Below the pieces are notes generated by a model, which made no database searches, was not told the DNA's origin, and saw only the letters and a program-made list of their open reading frames with translations. DNA of 64,000 nucleotides, taken from contig CP044131.1 of NCBI GenBank assembly GCA_008727115.1, positions 3,658,001 through 3,722,000 of the forward strand, written 5' to 3'. This document shows positions 10,125 to 18,846 of this stretch, piece by piece. Numbering within the stretch: the first letter of the stretch is position 1; each line of letters starts with the position of its first letter. The position numbers and the translations under genes were made by a program. The DNA is from Comamonas testosteroni. GTDB lineage: Bacteria; Pseudomonadota; Gammaproteobacteria; Burkholderiales; Burkholderiaceae_C.

Positions 10125-10178
10125 CTTCAAGTCAAATTGGCTGCTAGCCCTTATACAGAAAGCGCTGACAGCTATCTT
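10125..10178 (-). repeat. Family A repeat, minus orientation
   Basis: Read on the minus strand it begins GATAGCTGTCAGCGCTTT, then TATAAGGGCTAGCAGCC and AATTTGACTTGA, a near-canonical family A copy. It ends immediately before the TAAGGAG ribosome-binding site of the DUF779 gene. Confidence 0.85.
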
Positions 10179-10195
10179 TTTTTAAGGAGCGCCCC

Positions 10196-10561
10196 ATGGT
10201 CGATCGTGTCATAGCCACCCCGGCGACCTTGGCGTTGATCGAAGTGCTCAAGGCCAAGTACGGACCGCAGCTGTTTTTTCACCAGTCAGGCGGCTGCTGC
10301 GACAACAGCGCCGCCAATTGCTATATCGAGGGCGAGCTGACCATTGGCCCCGGCGATGTGAAGCTCGGCGACATTGGCGGCCTGCCGTTCTACATGAGCA
10401 CCTCGCAGTTCGAGTACTGGAAACACACCCAGCTCATCATCGACGTGATCGACGGTCACGGCGGCGGCACGCTGTCGCTGGAGGGCCCAGAGGGCAAGGC
10501 ATTTCTGACGCGCTCGCGTGTGTTCAGCGATGAGGAACTGGCAACACTGCGGGAAACCTAA
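10196..10561 (+). CDS. DUF779 domain protein
   Basis: A 121-residue cytosolic protein with a Cys-rich motif (QSGGCCDNSAANCYIEG), matching DUF779, a small family found next to acetaldehyde dehydrogenases. The strong Shine-Dalgarno TAAGGAG is centred about 8 bases before the ATG. Its molecular role is not established; the conserved cysteines suggest metal binding or redox partnership with the dehydrogenase upstream. The 188-bp gap between the two genes is filled by two intergenic repeats, so it may have its own promoter or rely on read-through. Confidence 0.88.
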   Translation: MVDRVIATPATLALIEVLKAKYGPQLFFHQSGGCCDNSAANCYIEGELTIGPGDVKLGDIGGLPFYMSTSQFEYWKHTQLIIDVIDGHGGGTLSLEGPEGKAFLTRSRVFSDEELATLRET

Positions 10562-10568
10562 GCCCCCT

Positions 10569-11003
10569 TCAGATCACCGACTGCACCCAGCGCACGATCT
10601 CGCCCGCAGGCATGGCACCAGAGACACGGGCCAGCTCCTTGCCTTCCTTGAAGATCACCATGGTCGGGATGCTGCGAATACCAAAGGGGGCGGCAGGCTG
10701 TGGATAGGCCTCGGTGTCGAGCTTGGCCAGTTGTGCCTTCCCGGCCAGCTGCTGCGCCGCCTGAGCAAAGGCCGGAGCCATCATGCGGCAAGGCCCGCAC
10801 CAGGGGGCCCAGAAGTCCACCACCACCGGCAGCTGGCTGCGGCCGATATGCTTGGCAAAGCTGTCATTGTCCAAAGCCACGGGCTCGCCCGTTACCAGCG
10901 GTTGGTGGCAGCTGCCGCAATCGGGCTGATTGCCCAGTTGCTCGGCAGCAATGCGATTGGTCGTGTGGCAGTGGGGGCAGACGTAGTGAATGGATTCGGA
11001 CAT
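10569..11003 (-). CDS. trxC: Thioredoxin 2
   Basis: A 144-residue protein with an N-terminal zinc domain (CPHC and CGSC pairs) and a thioredoxin domain with the WCGPC active site and the cis-Pro segment RSIPTM. Thioredoxin 2 reduces protein disulfides in the cytosol under oxidative stress, and its zinc finger distinguishes it from TrxA. I chose the ATG at 11003, which has GAAAGG about eight bases upstream; the longer frame would need TTG. It is convergent with the DUF779 gene, with only 7 bp between stops. Confidence 0.93.
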   Translation of the reverse strand: MSESIHYVCPHCHTTNRIAAEQLGNQPDCGSCHQPLVTGEPVALDNDSFAKHIGRSQLPVVVDFWAPWCGPCRMMAPAFAQAAQQLAGKAQLAKLDTEAYPQPAAPFGIRSIPTMVIFKEGKELARVSGAMPAGEIVRWVQSVI

Positions 11004-11113
11004 GGACAACCTTTCTTGGGAGGCCAGCAGAACACGGCGGCTCTTCTGGGATTCTCGGGAATATGTGCAGCCAATGGGCCAGGATTCAAGACATGCAACG
11101 CGCCAGCCCTGTA

Positions 11114-11314
11114 CTACAGCTTCACAAAACGTGCAATCAACGCTGCCACCAGACTTAGCACCACGGTGCTGGCAATAGGCAGGAAAAACTCTCGCCCGAA
11201 GATTCTGAAGCGCAGATCGCCCGGCAGTCTCCCCAGCCCGATACGCTGCAGCCAGGAGTGCAGGCCATTGATGAGCAACAGGGCCAGAAAAATAACGATC
11301 AACCAGCGAATCAT
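11114..11314 (-). CDS. DUF2905 family membrane protein
   Basis: A 66-residue protein with two membrane helices (MIRWLIVIFLALLLINGL and FFLPIASTVVLSLVAALIARF) separated by the typical DUF2905 segment IGLGRLPGDLRFR. This is a widespread small inner-membrane protein of unknown function. It lies between trxC and the small membrane protein gene on the same strand and may belong to the midA operon. Confidence 0.85.
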   Translation of the reverse strand: MIRWLIVIFLALLLINGLHSWLQRIGLGRLPGDLRFRIFGREFFLPIASTVVLSLVAALIARFVKL

Positions 11315-11362
11315 GGTCAGCAGTGTAAAAGCTTGCGGTAAAGGCTTGAAGTCAGGGCTGCA

Positions 11363-11779
11363 CTACCGCGCTCTGGCCAGCTTCCACTGGCCTGTCTGCA
11401 CCAGCAAAGCCGCCAAGCCATAAGCACATGCCAGCCAGGGCAATCCCGTGGCGATCTGGCTGGCGGTCACCAGCAGATCCCCCAAGCCACTGACGCACCG
11501 ATAAGCCAGCGAAAGCGGCAAAGGCCGCAGGTGATCAATAGAGCTGCCAAAAACCCTGCGCACCCTCCGGCCCAGCCAAAAGCGGCGCAACAGTTGCGCC
11601 CAGCTATTCACGGCAACCACCAGCACCAGCAAGCTCCCAAGCTCAAAGACAGCGCGTCTGGGATAGAGGTGCTCCCACCACAGCAGCGCCAGCAGCAGTG
11701 CATCGATGCCGATGGCCAGCAGCCAGCGCCCCAGCGGGGGATGAATGGAAGAGTTCACGTCGGCAGATGGGCAGCCCAT
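11363..11779 (-). CDS. Hypothetical membrane protein, 138 aa
   Basis: Contains two or three hydrophobic segments (LLAIGIDALLLALLWWEHL, LGSLLVLVVAVNSWA, and a C-terminal LPWLACAYGLAALLV) separated by Arg-rich loops (RRFWLGRRVRRVFG). No family recognised. It begins 9 bp after the midA-type gene ends, so the two are almost certainly co-transcribed. Other ATG/GTG starts slightly downstream are possible. Confidence 0.7.
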   Translation of the reverse strand: MGCPSADVNSSIHPPLGRWLLAIGIDALLLALLWWEHLYPRRAVFELGSLLVLVVAVNSWAQLLRRFWLGRRVRRVFGSSIDHLRPLPLSLAYRCVSGLGDLLVTASQIATGLPWLACAYGLAALLVQTGQWKLARAR

Positions 11780-11788
11780 GCACTCAGA

Positions 11789-12916
11789 TCACAGTCTGTG
11801 CGTGCGATCGCCCTGCACAAAGCCCAGCGGCAGCCATGGCTCCACGCCCTTGCTCAGGCCGATGACCTTGAACAGCTCACCCATCTCGTGCTCCATCACC
11901 AGCTTGGAGGCCATGGAGCGCTCCTTGATGCCTGTGGCGTCGAGCTTGGGAGCCAGCCCGCAGTTGATGAGAAAGTGCGCCTGATTGGTATAGCCCAGCA
12001 CCTCAAAGCCCGCATCCTGTGCGGCCACGGCCGTGCCCGTGAAATTGACGTGGGCCGTGATGTCCTTGAGGCCGACCAGCACCAGCGGGTCGTTGTCCAC
12101 CTGGTGCTGATAGTGGCAGACCAGCGTGCCCATATGCCGCTGCTCGTGGTAGTACTCGCTCTCGCCAAAGCCGTAGTCGATGAAAAAAGCAGCACCCCGA
12201 GTCAAGCGCTCGCCCAGGGTGTGGATAAATGCCTCGCCCTGGCGATGAATTTCGGTCAGGAAATCATGCGGGCCGCCAATATCCATGGGGGCACGCAAGT
12301 CGGTGGGGCGGTCTTCCCAAGCGAAGGTCGCTTCATCGCCATCACCGCTCATCACCACGCCGCGCTCGTGCCACTGGCCCTTGGTGCGCTGCAGCAGCTG
12401 CACGGGCATGGCATCCAGCACCTCGTTGCCGATGATCACGCCCTCCATCGCATCCGGCAGCGCATCGACCCAGCGCACCAGGTGCTCATATTTCGTCAGC
12501 GCCAGCTTCTGGCGCGCACGCAGCGTGCCGGACAAGTCGACGATGGTGTAGCGCTGGGGCAATGCGCCCTGCGCGGCCAGTTCATCGAGGATTTGCAGCG
12601 CCAGCGCGCCGGTGCCGGCACCGAATTCCCAGATCTCCTGGGTATTCGTTTTTTGTAGCGATTCACGCAGCTGGGACGCCACCAATTGGCCAAAAATAGG
12701 TGAAATTTCAGGGGCCGTCACAAAGTCGCTCCCCGACTCTGGCATGGCTCCGAATTTCGCCGTTTCATTGGCGTAATAGCCCAGGCCCGGCGCATAGAGC
12801 GCCAGCTCCATGAATCGGTCAAAAGGCAGCCAGCCGCCCACGGCGGCAATTTCCTTGGCAATGCGGGATTGCAAGGCGCTCGTTAAACTTGAGGGTTCTG
12901 TCGTCACAACCCGCAT
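11789..12916 (-). CDS. SAM-dependent methyltransferase, MidA/NDUFAF7 family
   Basis: A 375-residue COG1565 protein. The N-terminus has FDRFMELALYAPGLGYY, followed by DFVTAPEISPIFGQL and the SAM-binding EFGAGTGALALQIL, all hallmarks of the family. The mitochondrial member NDUFAF7 methylates an arginine of a complex I subunit; the bacterial substrate is less certain. The start codon is 9 bp from the divergent SDR gene, so regulation of the two is probably linked. Followed by a small membrane protein gene. Confidence 0.9.
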   Translation of the reverse strand: MRVVTTEPSSLTSALQSRIAKEIAAVGGWLPFDRFMELALYAPGLGYYANETAKFGAMPESGSDFVTAPEISPIFGQLVASQLRESLQKTNTQEIWEFGAGTGALALQILDELAAQGALPQRYTIVDLSGTLRARQKLALTKYEHLVRWVDALPDAMEGVIIGNEVLDAMPVQLLQRTKGQWHERGVVMSGDGDEATFAWEDRPTDLRAPMDIGGPHDFLTEIHRQGEAFIHTLGERLTRGAAFFIDYGFGESEYYHEQRHMGTLVCHYQHQVDNDPLVLVGLKDITAHVNFTGTAVAAQDAGFEVLGYTNQAHFLINCGLAPKLDATGIKERSMASKLVMEHEMGELFKVIGLSKGVEPWLPLGFVQGDRTHRL

Positions 12917-12925
12917 TTTCCACGA

Positions 12926-13711
12926 ATGTCCTCACCCGCCCGACTACGCACAGTATTGGTGACCGGTTCCGCCCGTCGCCTGGGACGTGACATGGCCCTG
13001 GCCCTGGCCCGTGCGGGCTGGCAAGTGGCTGTGCACTATCGCGATTCTCACGAGCAAGCTATGCAAACCGTAGCTGAATGCGCACAACTGTCGGGCGATA
13101 GCGCGGCTTTTGATGCAGATTTCTTTGACGAGGAATCCGTGCGCTCGCTGGTGCCGCGCGTGGTGGAACGCTTTGGCCGCATCGACGCGGTGGTCAATAA
13201 CGCCTCGCTGTTCGAGCATGACGACGCCCAGAGCTTCAGCTATGTGGCGCTCGAAGCGCACCTGCGCAGCAATACGGGCGCGCCCATCTTGCTGTCGCAG
13301 GCGCTGCACGCCCATTTGCAGGAACGTGTGGCCGCAGGCGACGAAGCCGCCCATGGTGCCGTAGTGAATGTGCTGGACCAGAAGCTCTGGAACCAGAACC
13401 CCGACTTTCTGAGCTACACGCTCTCCAAGGCGGCTCTGGAAGCGGCCAACACCATGCTGGCCCTGGCCCTGGCACCGCGCGTGCGCGTGGTGGGCGTAGC
13501 CCCTGGGCTGACGCTGACCAGCCATATGCTGAGCCAGGAAAAGTTCGAGGCCCTGCACACCATGAGTCCGCTGGGTCGCTCGTCCTCGCCCGAGGACATT
13601 GCCAGTACCGTGTGCTTTGCGCTGGAAAACCGTGCCATCACAGGCACCACCCTGCTGGTCGATGGCGGCCAACACTTACAGCGCTTCGAGCGTGATTTTT
13701 CGATGATGTGA
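12926..13711 (+). CDS. folM: SDR oxidoreductase, FolM-like pteridine reductase
   Basis: A 261-residue short-chain dehydrogenase. The cofactor motif is TGSARRLGRDMA; the Arg-rich loop fits NADPH. It also has NNAS, the catalytic YTLSK pair, and a C-terminal VDGGQH segment. FolM reduces dihydromonapterin (and dihydrofolate weakly) to the tetrahydro form. The assignment beyond SDR rests on similarity in style and on folB lying immediately downstream; another SDR role is possible. Starts 9 bp from divergent midA. Sequence around 13060-13110 weakly resembles repeat family A. Confidence 0.78.
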   Translation: MSSPARLRTVLVTGSARRLGRDMALALARAGWQVAVHYRDSHEQAMQTVAECAQLSGDSAAFDADFFDEESVRSLVPRVVERFGRIDAVVNNASLFEHDDAQSFSYVALEAHLRSNTGAPILLSQALHAHLQERVAAGDEAAHGAVVNVLDQKLWNQNPDFLSYTLSKAALEAANTMLALALAPRVRVVGVAPGLTLTSHMLSQEKFEALHTMSPLGRSSSPEDIASTVCFALENRAITGTTLLVDGGQHLQRFERDFSMM

Positions 13712-13739
13712 GGCCGCCGAGGCCGCACCGCTTTTTTCC

Positions 13740-14225
13740 ATGACTTTCAACCCAACATCGTCTGCAGCTCCTGTTGCAAGCACAATCCAAACAGCAGACG
13801 CCAAGCAAGAGCCGCCTCGCAGCGAGGGCGTCGTCCCCCTGGGGGGAAGCGGCGCAGCCGCTCAGGGGGGAACCCAGATCCTCACGCTAACCGGACTGCG
13901 CTTTGACGCCAGCCTCGGCATTCTTGCGCATGAAAAGCAAGAACCTCAGCCTATCCAGGTTGATGCCGAACTCAACCTCGGCCCTCAGCCTCTGACCCCG
14001 CGTGACGACGACATCCTCCACGTGCTGGACTACCGCAAGGTACGCCAGATCATCATCGACGAATGCACGGCAGAGCATGTGAATTTGCTCGAGAGCCTGA
14101 TCGGCAAGCTGGCCCAGCGCCTGCTGCAGTTGCCCGGCGTGCGCGGCGTGCGTGTGAAAATTGCAAAGCTGGAAATTTTTGACGACTGCGAAGTAGCCAT
14201 TCGCATCGAAACCGGACAATGGTGA
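13740..14225 (+). CDS. folB: Dihydroneopterin aldolase with repeat-derived N-terminus
   Basis: The FolB core (from about residue 46: [20 protein letters not shown]) carries the family segments [10 protein letters not shown] and [15 protein letters not shown]. The enzyme cleaves 7,8-dihydroneopterin to hydroxymethyldihydropterin and glycolaldehyde in folate synthesis. The first ~45 residues are unlike FolB; residues ~21-44 are encoded by a copy of intergenic repeat family B (13797-13875). No ATG, GTG or TTG lies in frame between 13740 and the core, so the repeat appears to be translated. The ATG has no clear Shine-Dalgarno sequence. Confidence 0.87.
   Translation: MTFNPTSSAAPVASTIQTADAKQEPPRSEGVVPLGGSGAAAQGGTQILTLTGLRFDASLGILAHEKQEPQPIQVDAELNLGPQPLTPRDDDILHVLDYRKVRQIIIDECTAEHVNLLESLIGKLAQRLLQLPGVRGVRVKIAKLEIFDDCEVAIRIETGQW
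13797..13875 (+). repeat. Family B repeat inside folB 5' coding region
   Basis: From AGACGCCAAGCAAGAGCC through GTCGTCCCCCT the copy differs from the intergenic copy at 28274 at only 3 of 45 positions by eye, then continues with a GC-rich hairpin part to CAGGGGGG. It is in frame without stops. Confidence 0.85.
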
Positions 14226-14230
14226 AACCC

Positions 14231-15223
14231 ATGAATGCAGTAAACGACACCCCCTGGATTGCCGAAGAGGCAGAGGCCGCTGACACTGCGGCTGCCGCAA
14301 ACCCCGCCGGCGCTGCTGGCGAAGAAACCGCCAAGCCCGGCAAGATCAAGATCGAACGCGAGCAGCACAAGCTCGAAAAACGCCTGTGCCGCGAAGTGGG
14401 CAAGGCCATTCTCGACTTCAACATGATCGAGGAAGGCGACAAGATCATGGTCTGCATGTCCGGCGGCAAGGACAGCTACACCCTGCTGGACATTCTGCGC
14501 AAGCTGCAAAAGCGCGCGCCCGTGAAGTTCGACATCGTGGCCGTGAATCTGGACCAGAAGCAGCCCGGCTTCCCCGAGCACATCCTGCCCGAGTATTTCG
14601 AGAGCATCGGTGTGGACTATCACATCGAGAACCAGGACACCTACAGCGTCGTCAAGCGCGTCGTGCCCGAGGGCAAGACCACCTGTGGCCTGTGCTCGCG
14701 CCTGCGCCGCGCCATTCTGTACAAGGTGGCCGATCAGCTGGGTTGCACCAAGGTCGCTCTGGGCCACCACCGCGACGACATCGTACAGACCATGATGCTC
14801 AACATGTTCTACGGTGGCCGCATGAAGGGCATGCCGCCCAAGCTGGTGAGCGACGACGGCAAGCATGTGGTGATTCGTCCCCTGTGCTATGTGCCCGAGA
14901 AAGACACGGCACGCTGGGCGCAGTATCAGGGCTTCCCCATCATTCCTTGCAACCTGTGCGGCAGCCAGGACGGCCTGCAGCGCGTGGCCATTGGCGAGAT
15001 GCTGCGCGAGTGGGAAAAGAAGTTCCCCGGCCGTATCGAGAGCATGTTCCGCGCCATGGGCAACGTCGTGACCACGCACATGATGGACCCCCAGTTGCAC
15101 GACTTCAAGAACGCCAAGGCCACCGGCATTGCCGACCCGAATGGAGACATGGCGTTTGACCATGAAGAGATGCCGACCATGGCAGCCCTACCCGGCGGCG
15201 TGCAAGTGGTACAACTGTCCTGA
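14231..15223 (+). CDS. ttcA: tRNA 2-thiocytidine(32) synthetase
   Basis: TtcA installs 2-thiocytidine at tRNA position 32 using ATP and a [4Fe-4S] cluster. The PP-loop [14 protein letters not shown], the CGLC pair after GKTT and a later CNLC motif are visible, as is the GHHRDDI signature. I chose ATG 14231, with GGTGA five bases upstream overlapping the folB stop; an in-frame ATG at 14219 would overlap folB by seven bases. The first ~45 residues are Ala/Glu-rich and variable. A strong terminator follows. Confidence 0.92.
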   Translation: MNAVNDTPWIAEEAEAADTAAAANPAGAAGEETAKPGKIKIEREQHKLEKRLCREVGKAILDFNMIEEGDKIMVCMSGGKDSYTLLDILRKLQKRAPVKFDIVAVNLDQKQPGFPEHILPEYFESIGVDYHIENQDTYSVVKRVVPEGKTTCGLCSRLRRAILYKVADQLGCTKVALGHHRDDIVQTMMLNMFYGGRMKGMPPKLVSDDGKHVVIRPLCYVPEKDTARWAQYQGFPIIPCNLCGSQDGLQRVAIGEMLREWEKKFPGRIESMFRAMGNVVTTHMMDPQLHDFKNAKATGIADPNGDMAFDHEEMPTMAALPGGVQVVQLS

Positions 15224-15261
15224 ACGGACTTTTGAACCAAACCCGGACGATGTAGTCCAAG

Positions 15262-15290
15262 CAAAGGCCCATCTTCATGGGCCTTTGTTG
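15262..15290 (+). terminator. Intrinsic terminator after ttcA
   Basis: An 11-bp perfect stem (CAAAGGCCCAT with ATGGGCCTTTG) with a CTTC tetraloop, followed by TTG-rich sequence. Confidence 0.85.
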
Positions 15291-15306
15291 TATCGAAAGC
15301 ATCACC

Positions 15307-16038
15307 ATGAACCTGCGCAAAATCTCCCTACGCTGGATTGGCCTTGCGGCGCTGACGGCCAGCGCCCTGCTGGCGGGTTGCAGCACCGTGCGCGAAGTCA
15401 ACAGCACGGTACAGAGCTTTTCCTCGCTGAGCGGTGTACCCGTTCCGCCCACCTATCGCCTGGAAACCCTGCCCTCGCAGCAAGGGCAAGTAAGCTTTCC
15501 CGCCATCGAAGCCCAGGCCCAGCATGCGCTGGCCCGTGTGGGCATGACACGCGATGATTCGCGCCCCGGCGTGGTGGTGCAGATCAGCGCCGTGGCCCGT
15601 TATGCACGTGACTACGCCAGCTGGCCGTATTACGACCCCTTCTGGGGCCCGCGCTGGGGCTGGGGCATGAGCTATGGCCGCGGCTTCGGCTGGGGCTTTG
15701 GCGGCAGCATGATGATGATGGATGGCCCGCCGCTGGAGTACTACCGCGCTGTGAGCATCGTCATGCGCGATATCAAGACCCAGCAGATCGTCTATGAAAC
15801 CTCGGCCCAGCGCCAGGATGTCTGGACCGACGACCCCGCCATCTTTGGCATCTTGTTCGATGCGGCGCTGACGGGCTTTCCCAAGCCGCCGCAGGGCCCG
15901 CGCAATGTGCGCACCATCATCCAGCCCCCTGCACAAGCACAGCAGCCAGCCACAGCGGCACCGGTGACGCAGCCCGTAGTGCCCGTCACACCGCCGGCCA
16001 CACATGCAACACCCGCGACCAGCACACCCGCACCTTGA
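15307..16038 (+). CDS. DUF4136 domain lipoprotein
   Basis: The 243-residue product has a lipoprotein signal peptide with lipobox LLAGC, so Cys about 24 would be lipidated. The body matches DUF4136 in style (TYRLETLPSQQ, a Tyr/Trp/Gly-rich middle with WPYYDPFWGPRWGWG, and VYETSAQ). The C-terminus is low complexity, rich in Pro, Thr and Ala. Likely anchored in the outer membrane; function unknown. The ATG at 15307 is preferred because the signal peptide begins there. Confidence 0.85.
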   Translation: MNLRKISLRWIGLAALTASALLAGCSTVREVNSTVQSFSSLSGVPVPPTYRLETLPSQQGQVSFPAIEAQAQHALARVGMTRDDSRPGVVVQISAVARYARDYASWPYYDPFWGPRWGWGMSYGRGFGWGFGGSMMMMDGPPLEYYRAVSIVMRDIKTQQIVYETSAQRQDVWTDDPAIFGILFDAALTGFPKPPQGPRNVRTIIQPPAQAQQPATAAPVTQPVVPVTPPATHATPATSTPAP

Positions 16039-16147
16039 TTTGCAATCTTCAACAGTTGGCCGAGCCACCACGTGCTAACGTGCGGCTCAGTCCCCAACAG
16101 GGCGAAAGTTCATATCCCCTCCTCTGATCATGCAAAGGATGACATTC

Positions 16148-16648
16148 ATGCAGAAATTTGCTCTCTCCAGCCTGGTGTTCGCAGCTCTGACCGCAGGCTC
16201 CATCGGTGCCCACGCCAGCGGCCTGGGTGATGCCCTGCGCGGCCAGCTCGGCGGCGGCGCTGCTGAAAGCAGCTCAAGCTCTTCGGGCCTGGACGGCATG
16301 CTGGGCGCAGGCGGTATCGGTGGTGCGGGTAGCTCCTCGGCACTGTCCTCGCTGGGTCTGGGCGGGCTGGCCAGCTCAGGCACGGCCAGCAATGCAGCCG
16401 GTGTCATCACCTACTGCATGAAAAACAATTATCTGAACGCCAACAAGGCGGCCCAGGTCAAGGATCAACTGCTGGGCAAGCTGGGCCTGGGTCAGAAGGA
16501 AGAGCCCAAGGATCAGGGCTACCAGAACGGTCTGCTGGGCATGGTCACCGGCTCTGACGGTCAAAGCTTCAGCCTGGACAAGGTCAAGGGCAACCTCAAG
16601 GAAAAGGCCTGCGACTTTGTGCTGGACAACGCCAAATCGCTGCTCTGA
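16148..16648 (+). CDS. DUF2501 family exported protein
   Basis: A 166-residue secreted protein resembling E. coli YjjA (DUF2501). It has a signal peptide (MQKFALSSLVFAALTAG, cleavage after AHA), a Gly/Ser-rich stretch and a conserved C-terminal half (VITYCMKNNYLNA, KVKGNLKEKACDFVLDNAKSLL) with two cysteines likely forming a disulfide. AAAGGA lies eight bases before ATG 16148, which decides this start over ATGs at 16130 and 16139. Periplasmic; role unknown. Confidence 0.85.
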   Translation: MQKFALSSLVFAALTAGSIGAHASGLGDALRGQLGGGAAESSSSSSGLDGMLGAGGIGGAGSSSALSSLGLGGLASSGTASNAAGVITYCMKNNYLNANKAAQVKDQLLGKLGLGQKEEPKDQGYQNGLLGMVTGSDGQSFSLDKVKGNLKEKACDFVLDNAKSLL

Positions 16649-16656
16649 TTACAAAA

Positions 16657-16697
16657 TCATAGCAGCGAGCGCTTGATAGATAAGCGCTACAAGCCCC
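16657..16697 (+). repeat. Family A repeat
   Basis: ATAGCAGCGAGCGCTTGATAGATAAGCGCTACAAGCC follows the canonical pattern and directly precedes an intrinsic terminator. Confidence 0.85.
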
Positions 16698-16729
16698 AAA
16701 GGCCTGCAATCCAGATTGCAGGCCTTTTT
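16698..16729 (+). terminator. Intrinsic terminator after DUF2501 gene
   Basis: A 14-bp stem (AAAGGCCTGCAATC with GATTGCAGGCCTTT) with a two-base gap at the tip and a T-run ending at 16729. Confidence 0.9.
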
Positions 16730-16844
16730 CATTGCGCAGCCGTTGGGGGTCACAGCTGCGGCAAGTACGGCCCAAGACCCAGCCATCTGCGGTTTGCAAG
16801 ACAATGAGTACCTGACACAACAACTACGGACCACAAGCCAAGCC

Positions 16845-17486
16845 ATGCACGCCACGCGCATCATTGCCATCCGACACGGTGAGACAACCTGGAACGTCGA
16901 TGGCCGCATCCAGGGCCACCTGGACATCCCCTTGAACGACACCGGCCTGTGGCAAGCCGAGCAGGCGGCCCAGGCGCTGGCTGACGAGCGCATTGCCGCC
17001 ATCTACAGCAGCGACCTGCAGCGCGCCCATGCCACGGCGCAGGCCATTGCCCGCGTCACAGATGCCCCCCTGCACACCACCACCGGCCTGCGCGAGCGCT
17101 GCTTTGGTGACTTTCAGGGCCGCACCTTCAAGGATGTGGAAGAAACCCAGCCCGAGGACGCCCAGCTCTGGCGCACACGCAACCCCGCCTACGCCCCTCC
17201 CGGTGGCGGTGATTCGCTGCTGGCCCTGCGCGAGCGCATCTCCAGCACCGTCGATGAGATTGCGCGCCAGCACGAGGGCGAGCAGATCGTGCTGGTCGCC
17301 CATGGCGGCGTGATGGATGTGCTGTACCGCCTGGCCACGCGCCAGGATTTTCAGGCACCGCGCACCTGGGAGCTGAGCAACTGCGCCATCAATCGCCTGC
17401 TCTGGACACCTGATGGCCTGTCTTTGGTAGGCTGGGCAGATACCGCACACCTTCTGCAAGGCAGCCGAGATGAAGCACATTCCTGA
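16845..17486 (+). CDS. Histidine phosphatase family protein
   Basis: A 213-residue protein with the catalytic RHGETTWN motif at the N-terminus, YSSDLQRAHATA, the acid-containing LRERCFGDFQG, and the second His in VAHGGVMDVLYRL. These define the phosphoglycerate-mutase-like phosphatase family (GpmB/CobC type). Physiological substrate unknown. The ATG at 16845 (MHATRIIAIRHGE) is preferred because the upstream part of the frame crosses a terminator. The last 17 bases overlap the next gene, so the two are translationally coupled. Confidence 0.9.
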   Translation: MHATRIIAIRHGETTWNVDGRIQGHLDIPLNDTGLWQAEQAAQALADERIAAIYSSDLQRAHATAQAIARVTDAPLHTTTGLRERCFGDFQGRTFKDVEETQPEDAQLWRTRNPAYAPPGGGDSLLALRERISSTVDEIARQHEGEQIVLVAHGGVMDVLYRLATRQDFQAPRTWELSNCAINRLLWTPDGLSLVGWADTAHLLQGSRDEAHS

Positions 17487-18654
17487 GCATTTGCAAGCCC
17501 TGGTCGGACAGGCCGTCAAGCGCATAGACACGCCCGCCCTGGTCATAGACCTGGACGCCATGGACCGCAATATCGAGCGCATGGTGCGCTTTGCCCAGCA
17601 GCATGGCGTGCTGTGGCGGCCCCACGCCAAGCTGCATAAATCTGCACACATCGCGCATCTGCTGGAGCACGCGGGGGCCATTGGCCACTGCGTGCAAAAA
17701 GTCAGCGAGGCCGAAGCCCTGGCTGCGGGCGGCATCACCAATATCTTCATCAGCAACGAAGTCATCGCCCCACTCAAGCTGGCACTTGCGGCGGCGCTGG
17801 CCAAGGCCTTGAACGCCGAGGGCGGGCGTCTGGCCATTTGCGTGGACAGCGAAGAAGGCGTGACGCGTCTGGCCAAGGCCATGCAGGATGCACAGACGGG
17901 CGCTGCCGCCATCGATGTGCTGGTGGAAATCAACGTGGGCCAGAACCGCTGCGGGGCCGAGCCCGGCGAAGCGGCCGTGGCGCTGGCGCGTGCCATTGCC
18001 GCCCAGCCCACACTGCGCTTTGCGGGCATTCAGGCCTATCACGGCGGTGCACAGCACCTGCGGACAGCCGACGAGCGCAAGGCTGCCATCGAGCAGGTGC
18101 TCACGCTGGTCAAGCGCACGCACCATGAGTTTGACCGCGCCAATATCGCCATCCCGCTGATCACCGGCGCTGGCACGGGCACCATGGTCAACGAGGCTGC
18201 CAGCGGCATCTATGGCGAAATCCAGCCCGGCTCGTTCCTCTTCATGGATGCCGACTACGCCGCCAACCAGCGCGATGCGGCCCAGCCCCTGTTCGAGCAT
18301 GCGCTGTACGTCAAGACGCAGGTCATGTCGCGCAACGACCAGCACGCCGTCTGCGACGCAGGCCACAAGGCCCACGCCATTGACTCAGGCCTGCCCAAGC
18401 TCCACGCGCTGGCGCCCGAGCATGCGCTGCGCTTTGCCAACGGCGGTGATGAGCATGGCGTGCTGCACCCCGACGCCGAAGCGGGCAACACCAGCGGCTG
18501 GCTGCCCGCGCTGGGCGATACGCTATGGCTGATTCCTGGCCACTGCGACCCCACGGTGAACCTGCACGACTACCTGATCGGTGTGCGCGGCGGACGCCTC
18601 AAGGGCGTGGTCGAGCGCATCTTCACCGTCGATGGGCGCGGTGCATTGACTTGA
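17470..18654 (+). CDS. DSD1-family PLP enzyme (D-threonine aldolase-like)
   Basis: The 394-residue protein has an alanine-racemase-like N-terminal barrel: TPALVIDLDAMDRNI, then RPHAKLHK containing the PLP-binding Lys, and GAGTGTMVNEA for phosphate binding. The C-terminal beta domain carries the D-serine-dehydratase-like metal site (the GDEHGVLHP segment with His, and PGHCDPTVNLHD with His and Cys). Members cleave D-threonine or 3-hydroxy-D-aspartate, or dehydrate D-serine. The exact substrate cannot be decided. Overlaps the phosphatase gene. Confidence 0.88.
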   Translation: MKHIPEHLQALVGQAVKRIDTPALVIDLDAMDRNIERMVRFAQQHGVLWRPHAKLHKSAHIAHLLEHAGAIGHCVQKVSEAEALAAGGITNIFISNEVIAPLKLALAAALAKALNAEGGRLAICVDSEEGVTRLAKAMQDAQTGAAAIDVLVEINVGQNRCGAEPGEAAVALARAIAAQPTLRFAGIQAYHGGAQHLRTADERKAAIEQVLTLVKRTHHEFDRANIAIPLITGAGTGTMVNEAASGIYGEIQPGSFLFMDADYAANQRDAAQPLFEHALYVKTQVMSRNDQHAVCDAGHKAHAIDSGLPKLHALAPEHALRFANGGDEHGVLHPDAEAGNTSGWLPALGDTLWLIPGHCDPTVNLHDYLIGVRGGRLKGVVERIFTVDGRGALT

Positions 18655-18656
18655 TT

Positions 18657-18742
18657 TTGATAGCTTGCAGCGCTTGACTACATTGCAATTCAAGGTCAAA
18701 ACACCCTGAGTTGCTTCATCAGCAAGCGCCAGCAGCTATCAA
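18657..18742. repeat. Family A long inverted repeat
   Basis: The outer arms TTGATAGCTTGCAGCGCTTG and CAAGCGCCAGCAGCTATCAA are nearly complementary. Inside is a second stem (GCAATTCAAGG with CCCTGAGTTGC). It starts three bases after the aldolase-like gene stop and probably acts as its transcription or RNA 3' end. Confidence 0.85.
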
Positions 18743-18846
18743 TTCATTCACAATGCCTGCGCAGGCCATTCCGCCTCCTCGCCCCGCCCGTGAGCCACGG
18801 AGCATTGCTCCGCCTCACAGACATCTTTCACAACCACAGGATTGTT

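Noticed and set aside
12651..12712. Possible repeat copy in the midA-like gene
   Set aside because: Only short matches (AATTGGCCAAAAATAGG region); no paired arms.
13058..13112. Possible family A repeat inside the folM-like gene
   Set aside because: GTAGCTGAATGCGC and GATAGCGCGGC echo the pattern, but the spacer and tail diverge too much to separate from chance.
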